Source: Streptomyces sp. NBC_00102
GTDB taxonomy: Bacteria > Actinomycetota > Actinomycetes > Streptomycetales > Streptomycetaceae
Direction of reading: 5' to 3'
NCBI RefSeq assembly: GCF_026343115.1
Contig: NZ_JAPEMC010000001.1
Location: forward strand, 1,302,001-1,366,000
Length of the DNA stretch: 64,000 nt
Under the pieces are notes generated by a model. The model did no database searches, had not been told where the DNA came from, and saw nothing but the letters and a program-made list of their open reading frames with translations. Position numbers and translations under genes: made by a program. Shown one piece after another: positions 33,121-40,407 of the stretch; position 1 is the stretch's first letter, and each line of letters begins with the position of its first letter.

Positions 33121-33875
33121 CCGCGGCGCGCGGGCACCCGGAGGGCGGCCAGGACCGGCAGATGGTCCGTGGCCGCCCGCAGATCGGCGTCGTCGACGCC
33201 GGGCAGCCCGGCCGGGACCCCGCAGCCGAGGATCTCGATGCCGTCGGTGGCGAGTACGGCGTCGATACGGCGGACCGGTCCGTCGGACGGGTAGGTGTGT
33301 TCCCCTCCCCACGGCCGGGCCGCCCAGCCGTCCCGCAGCCGCCCGGCGAGCAGCCGGAAGGCCCCGCCGTCCGGTACGTCGTTGAGGTCGCCGCCGACCA
33401 CCGCGTGCTCCACCCCCAACCCCTCCACCCGCTCCAGCAGCGCTTCGGCCTGGGTGAGGCGTTCGTCCGGCCGCAGGCTCAGGTGGCAGCTGACGACACC
33501 GAGCCGGGTGCCGGCGATCCGGACCACCGCGGTGGCGAAGCCCCTGCGGTGCAGACCGGGGGTGCGCGGCAGCAGCACGTCCTCGGTGCGCTCCACGGTG
33601 GCGCGCAGGGAGCAGAGCAGCAGAGGGCCGGCCGCGGTGGCGCCGCCGGAGAGGATGACCAGGTCGGTCGCGGCGGCGAGACGGGCGGCGGCCTTGCGCC
33701 AGCGGAAGAACCGCGGCGCCTCCTGGACGAAGACCAGGTCGGGGGCGCAGGCACGGATGACCCGGGCCAGTGCGGCGGGGTCGTCGCGCAGGGAGCGGAC
33801 GTTGTAGCAGAGGACGCGGACGACGGCCGATCCGTCGTCCTCGGTACGGGAGTCGGGCAGCGGCGTCAGAACCAT
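33105..33875 (-). CDS. Endonuclease/exonuclease/phosphatase (EEP) family protein
   Basis: 256 residues from ATG 33875. TATCGT lies 7 nt upstream, so a leaderless transcript is likely; an in-frame GTG at 33884 overlaps that box. EEP motifs are RVLCYNVRSLRDD, DLVFVQEAPRFF with the metal-binding Glu, LGVVSCHLSL, VVGGDLNDVPDG with Asp/Asn, RRIDAVLA and ATDHLPVLA with the catalytic His. The substrate could be DNA or a phosphoester such as sphingomyelin or inositol phosphate; there is no signal peptide. Confidence 0.87.
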   Translation of the reverse strand: MVLTPLPDSRTEDDGSAVVRVLCYNVRSLRDDPAALARVIRACAPDLVFVQEAPRFFRWRKAAARLAAATDLVILSGGATAAGPLLLCSLRATVERTEDVLLPRTPGLHRRGFATAVVRIAGTRLGVVSCHLSLRPDERLTQAEALLERVEGLGVEHAVVGGDLNDVPDGGAFRLLAGRLRDGWAARPWGGEHTYPSDGPVRRIDAVLATDGIEILGCGVPAGLPGVDDADLRAATDHLPVLAALRVPARRGGSTA

Positions 33876-33883
33876 GCGGGCCA

Positions 33884-33939
33884 CGATACGACGGACGCCC
33901 GCCGCTCCCCTGGGGGCGCGGCGGGCGTCCGTCGTATCG
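33884..33939 (-). terminator. glkA terminator, 22-bp perfect stem
   Basis: Arms 33884-33905 and 33918-33939 are perfectly complementary with a 12-nt loop, 25 bp after the glkA stop. The distal arm contains most of TATCGT (33883-33888), the -10 box of the EEP gene. Confidence 0.8.
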
Positions 33940-33963
33940 ACTGCGGTGCTGTGGTGCGGTGGT

Positions 33964-34905
33964 TCAGCCCTGGCGGGCCAGGTCGGCGGCGCCGACCAGT
34001 CCGGCCTTGCCGCCGAGCTGGGCGGCGAGGACCTGGGCGTGCGGACGCCACTCGCCGCCGATCAGCCAGCGGCGGAACGACTTGCGGATCGGGTCCAGGA
34101 CCAGCTCGCCCTCGTCGGAGACTCCGCCGCCGACGATGAAGGCGGACGGGTCGAAGAGGGAGGCCAGGTCGGCCAGGCCCGCGCCGGCCCAGCGGGCCAG
34201 CTCGCGGAACGAGTCGATGGCCACCGCGTCGCCCTGCCGGGCGGCCTCGCTGATGTGCTTGCCCTCGATGCCCTCGACCGTGCCGTCGCCGAGCGACAGC
34301 AGGACGGCGGCGTTCTCCGGGGTCGCGTTGGCGCGCTGCTTGGCGTACCGCACCAGGGCGCGGCCGGAGGCGTACTGCTCCCAGCAGCCCTGGCTGCCGC
34401 AGCCGCAGAGCAGGCCGTCCGGGACGACCCGGATGTGGCCGAATTCGGCCGCTACGCCGAAGCGCCCGCGCCGCAGCTTGTTGCCGATGATGATGCCGCC
34501 ACCGAGACCGGTGCCGAGCGTGATGCAGATGACGTCGTCGTGGCCCTTGCCGGCGCCGAAGCGGTACTCGCCCCAGGCCGCGGCGTTCGCGTCGTTCTCG
34601 ACGACCACGGGGAGGCCGACACGCTGTTCGACCTCGTCCTTGAGCGGCTCGTGGCGCCAGTCGATGTTCGGTGCGAAGAGCACGGTCGCGCGCTTGTCGT
34701 CGACGTAACCGGCCGCGCCGATGCCGACCGCCTCGATGGTGTGGCCCTCGCGCGCACCGTCCACGGCCGAGCAGATGGCGTCGACGATGCCAGAAGCCGT
34801 CGGCGGGGTCGGTACTTTGAACATCGAGAGGATCTGGCCCTCTTCGTCGACCACTCCAGCCGCGATCTTCGTGCCGCCGATATCGACGCCGATGGTGAGT
34901 CCCAT
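33964..34905 (-). CDS. glkA: ROK-family glucose kinase
   Basis: 313 residues from ATG 34905 (GAGGGA upstream). It phosphorylates glucose with ATP and, in S. coelicolor, is the GlkA required for glucose repression. Motifs are IGVDIGGTKIAAGVVD, VVENDANAAAWGEYRFG with the catalytic Asp region, ITLGTGLGGGIIIG, and the zinc-binding ROK signature from GHIRVVPDG to CGCGSQGCWEQYASG (His plus three Cys). DUF5304 lies 74 bp upstream on the same strand, as next to glkA in S. coelicolor, and may be cotranscribed. Confidence 0.96.
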   Translation of the reverse strand: MGLTIGVDIGGTKIAAGVVDEEGQILSMFKVPTPPTASGIVDAICSAVDGAREGHTIEAVGIGAAGYVDDKRATVLFAPNIDWRHEPLKDEVEQRVGLPVVVENDANAAAWGEYRFGAGKGHDDVICITLGTGLGGGIIIGNKLRRGRFGVAAEFGHIRVVPDGLLCGCGSQGCWEQYASGRALVRYAKQRANATPENAAVLLSLGDGTVEGIEGKHISEAARQGDAVAIDSFRELARWAGAGLADLASLFDPSAFIVGGGVSDEGELVLDPIRKSFRRWLIGGEWRPHAQVLAAQLGGKAGLVGAADLARQG

Positions 34906-34979
34906 GAATCCCTCAGTTTCGGTCGAGCCCCGCTGGGTCAACCGTACCCGAGAAGGCAGCCGGAATTTCCGGCCAGGGT

Positions 34980-35462
34980 TCAGTCCAGGTCGATGTGTTC
35001 ACTTCCGGAGGGACCTTCGTCCCGGGGGTCGGACGCGTCGCCGGCGGCCCGCCCGGGTGTGTCGGAGGGGCGGGGTGCCCCGCCGGAGGCACCCTCGGTG
35101 GTCCGCGTCCAGCGGCCCTCCTGGCCCTCGACGGCCGAACGGTAGGCGGCCAGCAGTTCGTTGCCGGCCGCGGCGAGGTGGTCGAAGATCTCCGGATTGC
35201 GCTCGATCACGGGCTCGACCGCCGACTTGGCCTGCTGGATGACCTGCTGCACCGCGCCCTGTGCGGCGGTGCCGAGCAGCGGCGAGGAGAACGAGCCGAG
35301 CTTGCCGGCCACCGCGTCGACCAGCTTGCGCAGCTCCTCGGCGGCGGAGGCGGGCGGCGGGCCGTAGGTGGCCCGGCGGCGGTCCTTCTCGGCCTTCAGG
35401 TCCTCGGCGCAGGCGTCGGCCCACGCGTCGCCGTCGGCGGAACGATCGGTGGCTTCACTCAT
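34980..35462 (-). CDS. DUF5304 family protein
   Basis: 160 residues with AGGAG upstream of ATG. The central part is amphipathic and helical (WADACAEDLKAEKDRRRATYG, best seen as AEDLKAEKDRRRATYGPPP, then LRKLVDAVAGKLGSF and GAVQQVIQQAKSAVEPVIERNPEIFDHL). The C-terminal 45 residues are disordered and acidic (GSEHIDLD end). Streptomyces proteins of this family sit directly upstream of glkA. No function is known; a regulatory or structural link to glucose kinase is only positional. Confidence 0.82.
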   Translation of the reverse strand: MSEATDRSADGDAWADACAEDLKAEKDRRRATYGPPPASAAEELRKLVDAVAGKLGSFSSPLLGTAAQGAVQQVIQQAKSAVEPVIERNPEIFDHLAAAGNELLAAYRSAVEGQEGRWTRTTEGASGGAPRPSDTPGRAAGDASDPRDEGPSGSEHIDLD

Positions 35463-35505
35463 GGCGGGCTCCTGCGGCGCGGATGACGTAACTCCGACGG
35501 TACCC

Positions 35506-35524
35506 GAACGGAGGTCGTCCGTTC
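35506..35524. promoter_or_regulatory. Inverted repeat upstream of DUF5304-glkA
   Basis: GAACGGA (35506-35512) and TCCGTTC (35518-35524) are perfect arms around GGTCG, 44 bp before the DUF5304 start. A TACCGT box overlaps its near side on the minus strand. It could be an operator or part of the end of the upstream transcript. Confidence 0.4.
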
Positions 35525-35539
35525 AGGGAGTGCGCGCCG

Positions 35540-35575
35540 GGCCGGGGCCGTCGTCGGAAGGTACGCGCCCCGGCC
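35540..35575 (-). terminator. Hairpin after the ArsA-like gene
   Basis: GGCCGGGGC (35540-35548) and GCCCCGGCC (35567-35575) can pair across an 18-nt loop, 13 bp beyond the ArsA-like stop. Confidence 0.5.
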
Positions 35576-35587
35576 GGGGGCGGACCG

Positions 35588-36853
35588 TCAGGGCGTCCGG
35601 GGCCAGAGAGAGGGGTCGGGGGTGAACCGGACGCGCAGCACCCCGTCCCGCAGGGCGGCCCCGGAGACGGAGCAGCGGCGGAGCGCGGACTCGAGGCGTA
35701 CGGCGCGGCGGAAGGGGCCGACGGCGAGGAGGATCTCGTCTCCCCGGCGGACGAGCCGCAGACCGGACTTGACGGCTCCGGGCAGCGGCAGGCACCAGAC
35801 GAAGCCCTCGGGGCCGTCGGTGCCGCCGGAACCTTCGGAGCCTTCGGGGCCCTCGGGTGCCGCCCGTTCCGTCCACCAGGGGTCGTCGGCGCGGCCGGCC
35901 GGCCGGTCGTCGGGGGCCGGGATCCCGAGCAGGTCCAGGTCCTCGGGCCCGCGCGGGTCGTGGCCGAGGTGCGGGGCCTCGTACAGCACCTCGCGGGAGG
36001 GAGCCGCCGTGGCGCTGCCGCCCGGAGCCGCGGTCTCCGGTGCCCGGTCCTCGTACCAGCGGGCGAGGGTCTTCTCCTGCTGGGCGGCGAGGCCGGCGAA
36101 CCAGGGGTCGGCGGAGTGGCGCGGCAGCACCCGGTTGGCGACCAGCAGCTCGGTACGGAGTCCGTGCAGCGCGAGCCCGGTACGGGCGGTGCGCAGGGCG
36201 TCCTCGGCGGCGGGTCCCGGCTCCGCGACCAGCCTCAGCGTGGTGGAGCGGTCCGCGATCAGGGCCTCGGCCTCGGCCAGTTCGGCGTCCTTGCGGGCGG
36301 CGGCCGCGTACAGCCACTGCGCGGGCATCGGGACCCCCGCGAGCTGGGCGAGCACCGGGCGCAGCGCGCGGGCGGCCTGCCGTTCCTGGGGCAGCAGCCG
36401 GCGCAGGTAGCGGCGCAGCTGGGCGGGGAGGGCGAGCAGGGCGAGGGCCTCGGTCAGGGGCGGCAGGGCGACGACGAGGGTGTCGTAGCCGGCCTGCGAC
36501 CAGTCGCCGGCGGCGGCCCGGTGCAGGGTGTGCAGGAGCGCGAGTTCGGTGCTGCCGGGGAGTTCGGTGAGCTCCTCGGCGTCCATGCGGCCGGCGCCGA
36601 GGAGCTCGAAGACGGCGGAGGCGCGTTCCTGGAGGGCGAGGAGTTCGGCGCGGAAGTGGGCGCCGGAGTCGGTCCGGGCATGGTCCAGGAGCGCGTCGGC
36701 GGCGACGGGTCCGGGGTCGTCCGGGAAGCCGGGGACGTGATCGCGGGAGACCAGGAGGGTACGGCGGCCGGACCGGGCCGAGGCCCGTGCGGTGGCGGCC
36801 GCGACCGTGGTGGTGCCGGCGCCGCCGGGCCCGGTGACCAGGACCGTGCGCAC
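35588..36853 (-). CDS. ArsA-like P-loop ATPase lacking the Walker A lysine
   Basis: 421 residues. The N-terminus MRTVLVTGPGGAGTTTVAAATA is an ArsA/Get3-type P-loop in which the usual deviant Walker A GKGGVGKTT has become GPGGAGTTT, so both lysines are missing. ALPPLTEALALLALPAQLRRYLRRLL and LVANRVLPRHSADPWFAGLAAQQE follow the ArsA pattern. The C-terminal quarter (from about residue 330) is FVWCLPLPGAVKSGLRLVRRGDEILLAVG, an ArsA HSP20-like domain. It starts 4 bp after the SRPBCC gene, so the two are coupled. Function is unknown; arsenical export is unlikely. Confidence 0.85.
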   Translation of the reverse strand: MRTVLVTGPGGAGTTTVAAATARASARSGRRTLLVSRDHVPGFPDDPGPVAADALLDHARTDSGAHFRAELLALQERASAVFELLGAGRMDAEELTELPGSTELALLHTLHRAAAGDWSQAGYDTLVVALPPLTEALALLALPAQLRRYLRRLLPQERQAARALRPVLAQLAGVPMPAQWLYAAAARKDAELAEAEALIADRSTTLRLVAEPGPAAEDALRTARTGLALHGLRTELLVANRVLPRHSADPWFAGLAAQQEKTLARWYEDRAPETAAPGGSATAAPSREVLYEAPHLGHDPRGPEDLDLLGIPAPDDRPAGRADDPWWTERAAPEGPEGSEGSGGTDGPEGFVWCLPLPGAVKSGLRLVRRGDEILLAVGPFRRAVRLESALRRCSVSGAALRDGVLRVRFTPDPSLWPRTP

Positions 36854-36857
36854 CGGG

Positions 36858-37307
36858 TCAGCCCTGGGGGGCGGACTCGACGCGCTTCTTCAGACCGGCG
36901 AGCGCGCGGTCGATGATGACCTTCTCCGCCTTGCGCTTGATCATGCCGAGGAGCGGGATCTTGACGTCGACGGCGAGCCGGTAGGTGACCTCGGTGCGCG
37001 CGCCGCCGTCGAGGGGCGCGAGTGCGTAGGTGCCGTCGAGCGAGCGCAGCATCTGGGACTTGACGAGGCTCCAGCTGACCTCGTGGTCGCTCTTCCAGGT
37101 GTAGGCGAGGACGTGGTCGTCCTTGATGGCTCCGGCGTCGAGGACCAGGCGGACCTGCTCGGCGCGGCCCCGGTCGTCGGTGGCCAGCACCTCGGCCTCC
37201 TTCACCTCGCCGGTCCACTCCGGGTAGCGGGCGAAGTCCGCGATCACGCTCATGACGTCGGCCGGTGCCGCCTCGATCGTGATGCTCGAGCTGGTGTGTT
37301 CAGCCAT
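36858..37307 (-). CDS. SRPBCC (START-like) domain protein
   Basis: 149 residues forming one SRPBCC/polyketide-cyclase-type ligand-binding domain: SSSITIEAAPADVMSVIADFARYPEWTGEVKEAEVL is the classic first half (key part VIADFARYPEWTGEVKE), with TYALAPLDGGARTEVTYRL and a C-terminal amphipathic helix IDRALAGLKKRVESA. Family members bind hydrophobic ligands. Direct coupling to an ArsA-like ATPase (4-bp gap) is a recurrent actinobacterial arrangement, which suggests that the pair handles a lipid or protein client; this is inference. Confidence 0.88.
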   Translation of the reverse strand: MAEHTSSSITIEAAPADVMSVIADFARYPEWTGEVKEAEVLATDDRGRAEQVRLVLDAGAIKDDHVLAYTWKSDHEVSWSLVKSQMLRSLDGTYALAPLDGGARTEVTYRLAVDVKIPLLGMIKRKAEKVIIDRALAGLKKRVESAPQG

Positions 37308-37350
37308 CGCCGTGGCCCTCCATGCGCTGTGCCGGTCCGTTCTCGGCAGG

Positions 37351-37369
37351 AGCCTGCCGGGTGCAGGCT
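37351..37369. terminator. Short inverted repeat between metallophosphoesterase and SRPBCC genes
   Basis: AGCCTGC (37351-37357) and GCAGGCT (37363-37369) with a 5-nt loop. It could terminate the metallophosphoesterase transcript or be an operator 44 bp upstream of the SRPBCC start. Confidence 0.4.
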
Positions 37370-37414
37370 ATCGCGTGTGTGCGAGCGCCCCACGCGGGCG
37401 TCCCTCGCGGGCGA

Positions 37415-38254
37415 TCACCACTCCAGGGCGAAGGGCCGGCCGGTGGAGGCGAAGTGGCCGACGTTGACGCACTCGGTCGCACCGACGCGCATCCGGCGGG
37501 CCAGGGGCTGGTGGACGTGGCCGAAGAGGGCGTACTTGGGGCGGGTGCGGCGGATCGCGTCCAGCAGGGCGCGGCTGCCGCGCTCGAAGCGGCGGGCGAC
37601 CGTGTCGTAGACGAGTTCGGGGATCTCGGGCGGGATGTGGGTGCAGAGGACGTCGACCTCGCCGATCGCCTCCAGCTTCGCGGCGTACTCCTCGTCGCTG
37701 ATCTCGAACGGGGTGTTCATCGGGGTCTTGAGACCCCCGCCGACGAATCCGAAGGTCCGGCCGCCGATCTCCACGCGCTGGCCGTCCAGGACGGTGGTGC
37801 CGGGTCCGGCGTACTCCGGCCAGAGGGCGGGGACGTCCACGTTGCCGTAGGTGGCGTACGTGGGGGTCGGCATGGCCGCGAACATCTCGGCGTACTGCTT
37901 GCGTACGGCACCGAGGATGGCGGCGTTGCGGTCCATGCCGGCCCACAGCTCGCGGCCGAAGTCCCGGGCCTCCTCGTACCGGCGGGCGGTGCGCAGGGCC
38001 ACGATGCGGTCGGCGTTCTCCACGCCGAAGAGGTCGGGGAAGATGCCGCGCGAGTGGTCGGCGTAGTCGAGGAAGAGGACCAGGTCGCCGAGGCAGATCA
38101 GGGCGTCCGCGCCGTCGCCCGCGCGGGCCAGCGCCTCGGTGTTGCCGTGCACGTCGCTGACCACGTGAACCCGGGTGCCCCGGGTGCCCCGGCTCCGGCC
38201 ACCGCGGGCGGCCTGTTCCGGGGCCTCCGCCGTTCGCTCCTGTGCTGCACGCAT
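37415..38254 (-). CDS. Calcineurin-like metallophosphoesterase
   Basis: 279 residues. After a basic N-terminal tail the metal motifs appear in order: VHVVSDVHGNTEAL (Asp, His), LICLGDLVLFLD (GD), ATYGNVDVPAL (GN plus Asp), VDVLCTHIPPEIPEL (His) and YALFGHVHQPLARRM (GHxH). The set is complete, so it should be an active dinuclear phosphoesterase; the substrate (nucleotide, protein or lipid phosphate) is not apparent. ATG 38254 follows TAGGGT by 6 nt without a Shine-Dalgarno sequence, so leaderless expression is likely. Confidence 0.9.
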   Translation of the reverse strand: MRAAQERTAEAPEQAARGGRSRGTRGTRVHVVSDVHGNTEALARAGDGADALICLGDLVLFLDYADHSRGIFPDLFGVENADRIVALRTARRYEEARDFGRELWAGMDRNAAILGAVRKQYAEMFAAMPTPTYATYGNVDVPALWPEYAGPGTTVLDGQRVEIGGRTFGFVGGGLKTPMNTPFEISDEEYAAKLEAIGEVDVLCTHIPPEIPELVYDTVARRFERGSRALLDAIRRTRPKYALFGHVHQPLARRMRVGATECVNVGHFASTGRPFALEW

Positions 38255-38406
38255 GCGGTCACCCTAGCCAAGGCTCCTGTGGCCTGAACAGGGCGTCGGA
38301 CCTGCGGTTACTTCCGAGTCCGGAGCGGGGTGGTCTAGGGTTCCCGGAACGACGGCCTCTGTATGTGATGCATAAGACATCTGTCCTGCTCCTCTATCCG
38401 GAAGCT

Positions 38407-38420
38407 TTACCGGTGGGTAA
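38407..38420. promoter_or_regulatory. TTACC-N4-GGTAA inverted repeat upstream of acyl-CoA ligase
   Basis: TTACC (38407-38411) and GGTAA (38416-38420) flank GGTG, about 110 bp before the TTG start. TetR-family regulators of fatty-acid genes use short palindromes of this kind, so it is a candidate operator. Elsewhere in 38255-38530 I see no gene. Confidence 0.45.
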
Positions 38421-38530
38421 CGTCCGGGCAGTCCAGTCGTGCTCACCCCACTGAGCACCTGCCAATCGTGGACCGCTTCCGGTGCGTCACACAGAGCCGT
38501 GGCACCGGAGCCCGATGAGGAGCAGCAGTC

Positions 38531-40327
38531 TTGCGCGAGTTCAGCCTTCCGGCCCTGTACGAGGTCCCGACGGACGGCAACCTGACGGATCTCATCCGCC
38601 GCAACGCCGCTCAGCATCCCGCCACCGCGGTGATGAGCCGCAAGGTGGCCGGAGTGTGGACCGATGTGACCGCGACCCAGTTCCTGGCCGAGGTCAGAGC
38701 CACCGCCAAGGGCCTCATCGCCTCCGGCGTCCAGCCGGGCGACCGGATCGCCCTCATGTCGCGCACCCGCTTCGAGTGGGTTCTCCTCGACTTCGCCATC
38801 TGGACCGCGGGCGCCGTGACCGTACCGGTCTACGAGACCAGTTCGCCCGAGCAGATCCAGTGGATCCTGGGTGACTCCGGCGCCGTCGCGGTGATCGTGG
38901 AGAGCGAGGCGCACGCCGCGTCGGTCGCCTCCGTCCAGGGCGCGCTGCCTGAGCTCAAGCAAGTCTGGCAGATCGACCGGGGCGCGGTGGAGGAGCTGAC
39001 CGCGGGCGGCGCCGAGGTCTCCGAGGAGACCGTCGACGAACGCACGACCGCGGCGAAGGCCGACGACCCGGCCACCATCGTCTACACCTCCGGGACCACC
39101 GGCCGCCCCAAGGGCTGTGTGCTCACCCACCGCAGCTTCTTCGCGGAGTGCGGCAACGTCGTGGAGCGCCTGAAGCCCCTCTTCCGTACCGGCGAGTGCT
39201 CGGTCCTGCTCTTCCTCCCCACGGCGCACGTCTTCGGGCGGCTCGTGGAGGTGGCGGCCGTGATGGCGCCGATCAAGCTCGGCTGCGTACCGGACATCAA
39301 GAACCTCACGGACGAACTGGCCTCGTTCCGGCCGACGCTGATCCTCGGGGTGCCGCGGGTCTTCGAGAAGGTCTACAACGCGGCCCGCGCCAAGGCGCAG
39401 GGCGACGGCAAGGGCCGGATCTTCGACCGGGCCGCGTCGACGGCCATCGCCTACAGCCAGGCGCTGAGCACCCCGAGGGGCGCCTCCCTCGGGCTGAAGC
39501 TCCGGCACCGGCTCTTCGACAAGCTGGTCTACGGCAAGCTCCGCGCGGTACTCGGCGGGCGCGGCGAGTACGCGATCTCCGGCGGCGCTCCGCTCGGCGA
39601 GCGGCTCGGCCACTTCTACCGGGGCATCGGCTTCACCGTCCTGGAGGGCTACGGCCTCACCGAGAGCTGCGCGGCCACCGCCTTCAACCCGTGGGACCGG
39701 CCCAAGATCGGCACGGTCGGCCAGCCGCTGCCCGGTTCCGTGGTCCGGATCGCCGACGACGGCGAGGTCCTGCTGCACGGCGAGCACCTCTTCGGCGGGT
39801 ACTGGGGCAACGAGGCGGCGACCGCCGAGGCACTGGCCGACGGCTGGTTCCACACCGGTGACATCGGCACCCTGGACGAGGACGGCTACCTCGCGATCAC
39901 CGGCCGCAAGAAGGAGATCATCGTGACGGCGGGCGGCAAGAACGTCGCCCCCGCGGTGATCGAGGACCGCATCCGCGCCCACGCCCTGGTGGCCGAGTGC
40001 ATGGTGGTGGGCGACGGGCGGCCGTTCGTCGGCGCGCTGGTCACGCTGGACGAGGAGTTCCTCGGCCGCTGGGCCCAGGAACACGGCAAGCCGGCCGGTT
40101 CCACGGCCCGTTCGCTGCGCAAGGACGCCGAGCTGCTGGCGGAGATCCAGCGGGCGGTGGACGACGGGAACGCGGCGGTCTCCAAGGCGGAGTCGGTGCG
40201 CAAGTTCCGTGTCCTGGACGCCCAGTTCACCGAGGAGGCGGGGCACATCACGCCCTCGCTGAAGCTGAAGCGGAACGTCGTCGCCAAGGACTACGCCCAC
40301 GAGATCGAGTCGATCTACGGCGGCTGA
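38531..40327 (+). CDS. Long-chain fatty-acid-CoA ligase (AMP-forming)
   Basis: 598 residues from TTG 38531, with GAGGAG about 9 nt upstream and no in-frame ATG or GTG near. It adenylates fatty acids and transfers them to CoA. AMP-binding motifs are TIVYTSGTTGRPKGCVLTH, EGYGLTESCAATAFN, HTGDIGTLDEDGYLAITGR and the catalytic lysine region KKEIIVTAGGKNVAP. The N-terminus LPALYEVPTDGNLTDLI is typical of actinobacterial FadD15-like ligases. Operator-like sequence lies upstream and a strong bidirectional terminator downstream. Confidence 0.93.
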   Translation: MREFSLPALYEVPTDGNLTDLIRRNAAQHPATAVMSRKVAGVWTDVTATQFLAEVRATAKGLIASGVQPGDRIALMSRTRFEWVLLDFAIWTAGAVTVPVYETSSPEQIQWILGDSGAVAVIVESEAHAASVASVQGALPELKQVWQIDRGAVEELTAGGAEVSEETVDERTTAAKADDPATIVYTSGTTGRPKGCVLTHRSFFAECGNVVERLKPLFRTGECSVLLFLPTAHVFGRLVEVAAVMAPIKLGCVPDIKNLTDELASFRPTLILGVPRVFEKVYNAARAKAQGDGKGRIFDRAASTAIAYSQALSTPRGASLGLKLRHRLFDKLVYGKLRAVLGGRGEYAISGGAPLGERLGHFYRGIGFTVLEGYGLTESCAATAFNPWDRPKIGTVGQPLPGSVVRIADDGEVLLHGEHLFGGYWGNEAATAEALADGWFHTGDIGTLDEDGYLAITGRKKEIIVTAGGKNVAPAVIEDRIRAHALVAECMVVGDGRPFVGALVTLDEEFLGRWAQEHGKPAGSTARSLRKDAELLAEIQRAVDDGNAAVSKAESVRKFRVLDAQFTEEAGHITPSLKLKRNVVAKDYAHEIESIYGG

Positions 40328-40333
40328 TCCCGG

Positions 40334-40379
40334 CGCGCGAATGGCCCGCACCCGTGCTCGGGTGCGGGCCATTCGCGCG
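40334..40379. terminator. Bidirectional terminator, 21-bp perfect stem
   Basis: Arms 40334-40354 and 40359-40379 are perfectly complementary around TGCT, between the convergent ligase and glycosyltransferase genes. Confidence 0.85.
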
Positions 40380-40407
40380 TGGAGCCCTCGGGCGTGTCCG
40401 GGGCCGC

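Noticed and set aside
38242-38454. Possible 70-residue gene in the metallophosphoesterase/ligase spacer
   Set aside because: No ribosome binding site, atypical codon use, no recognisable domain, and it overlaps the start of the divergent gene and a candidate operator.
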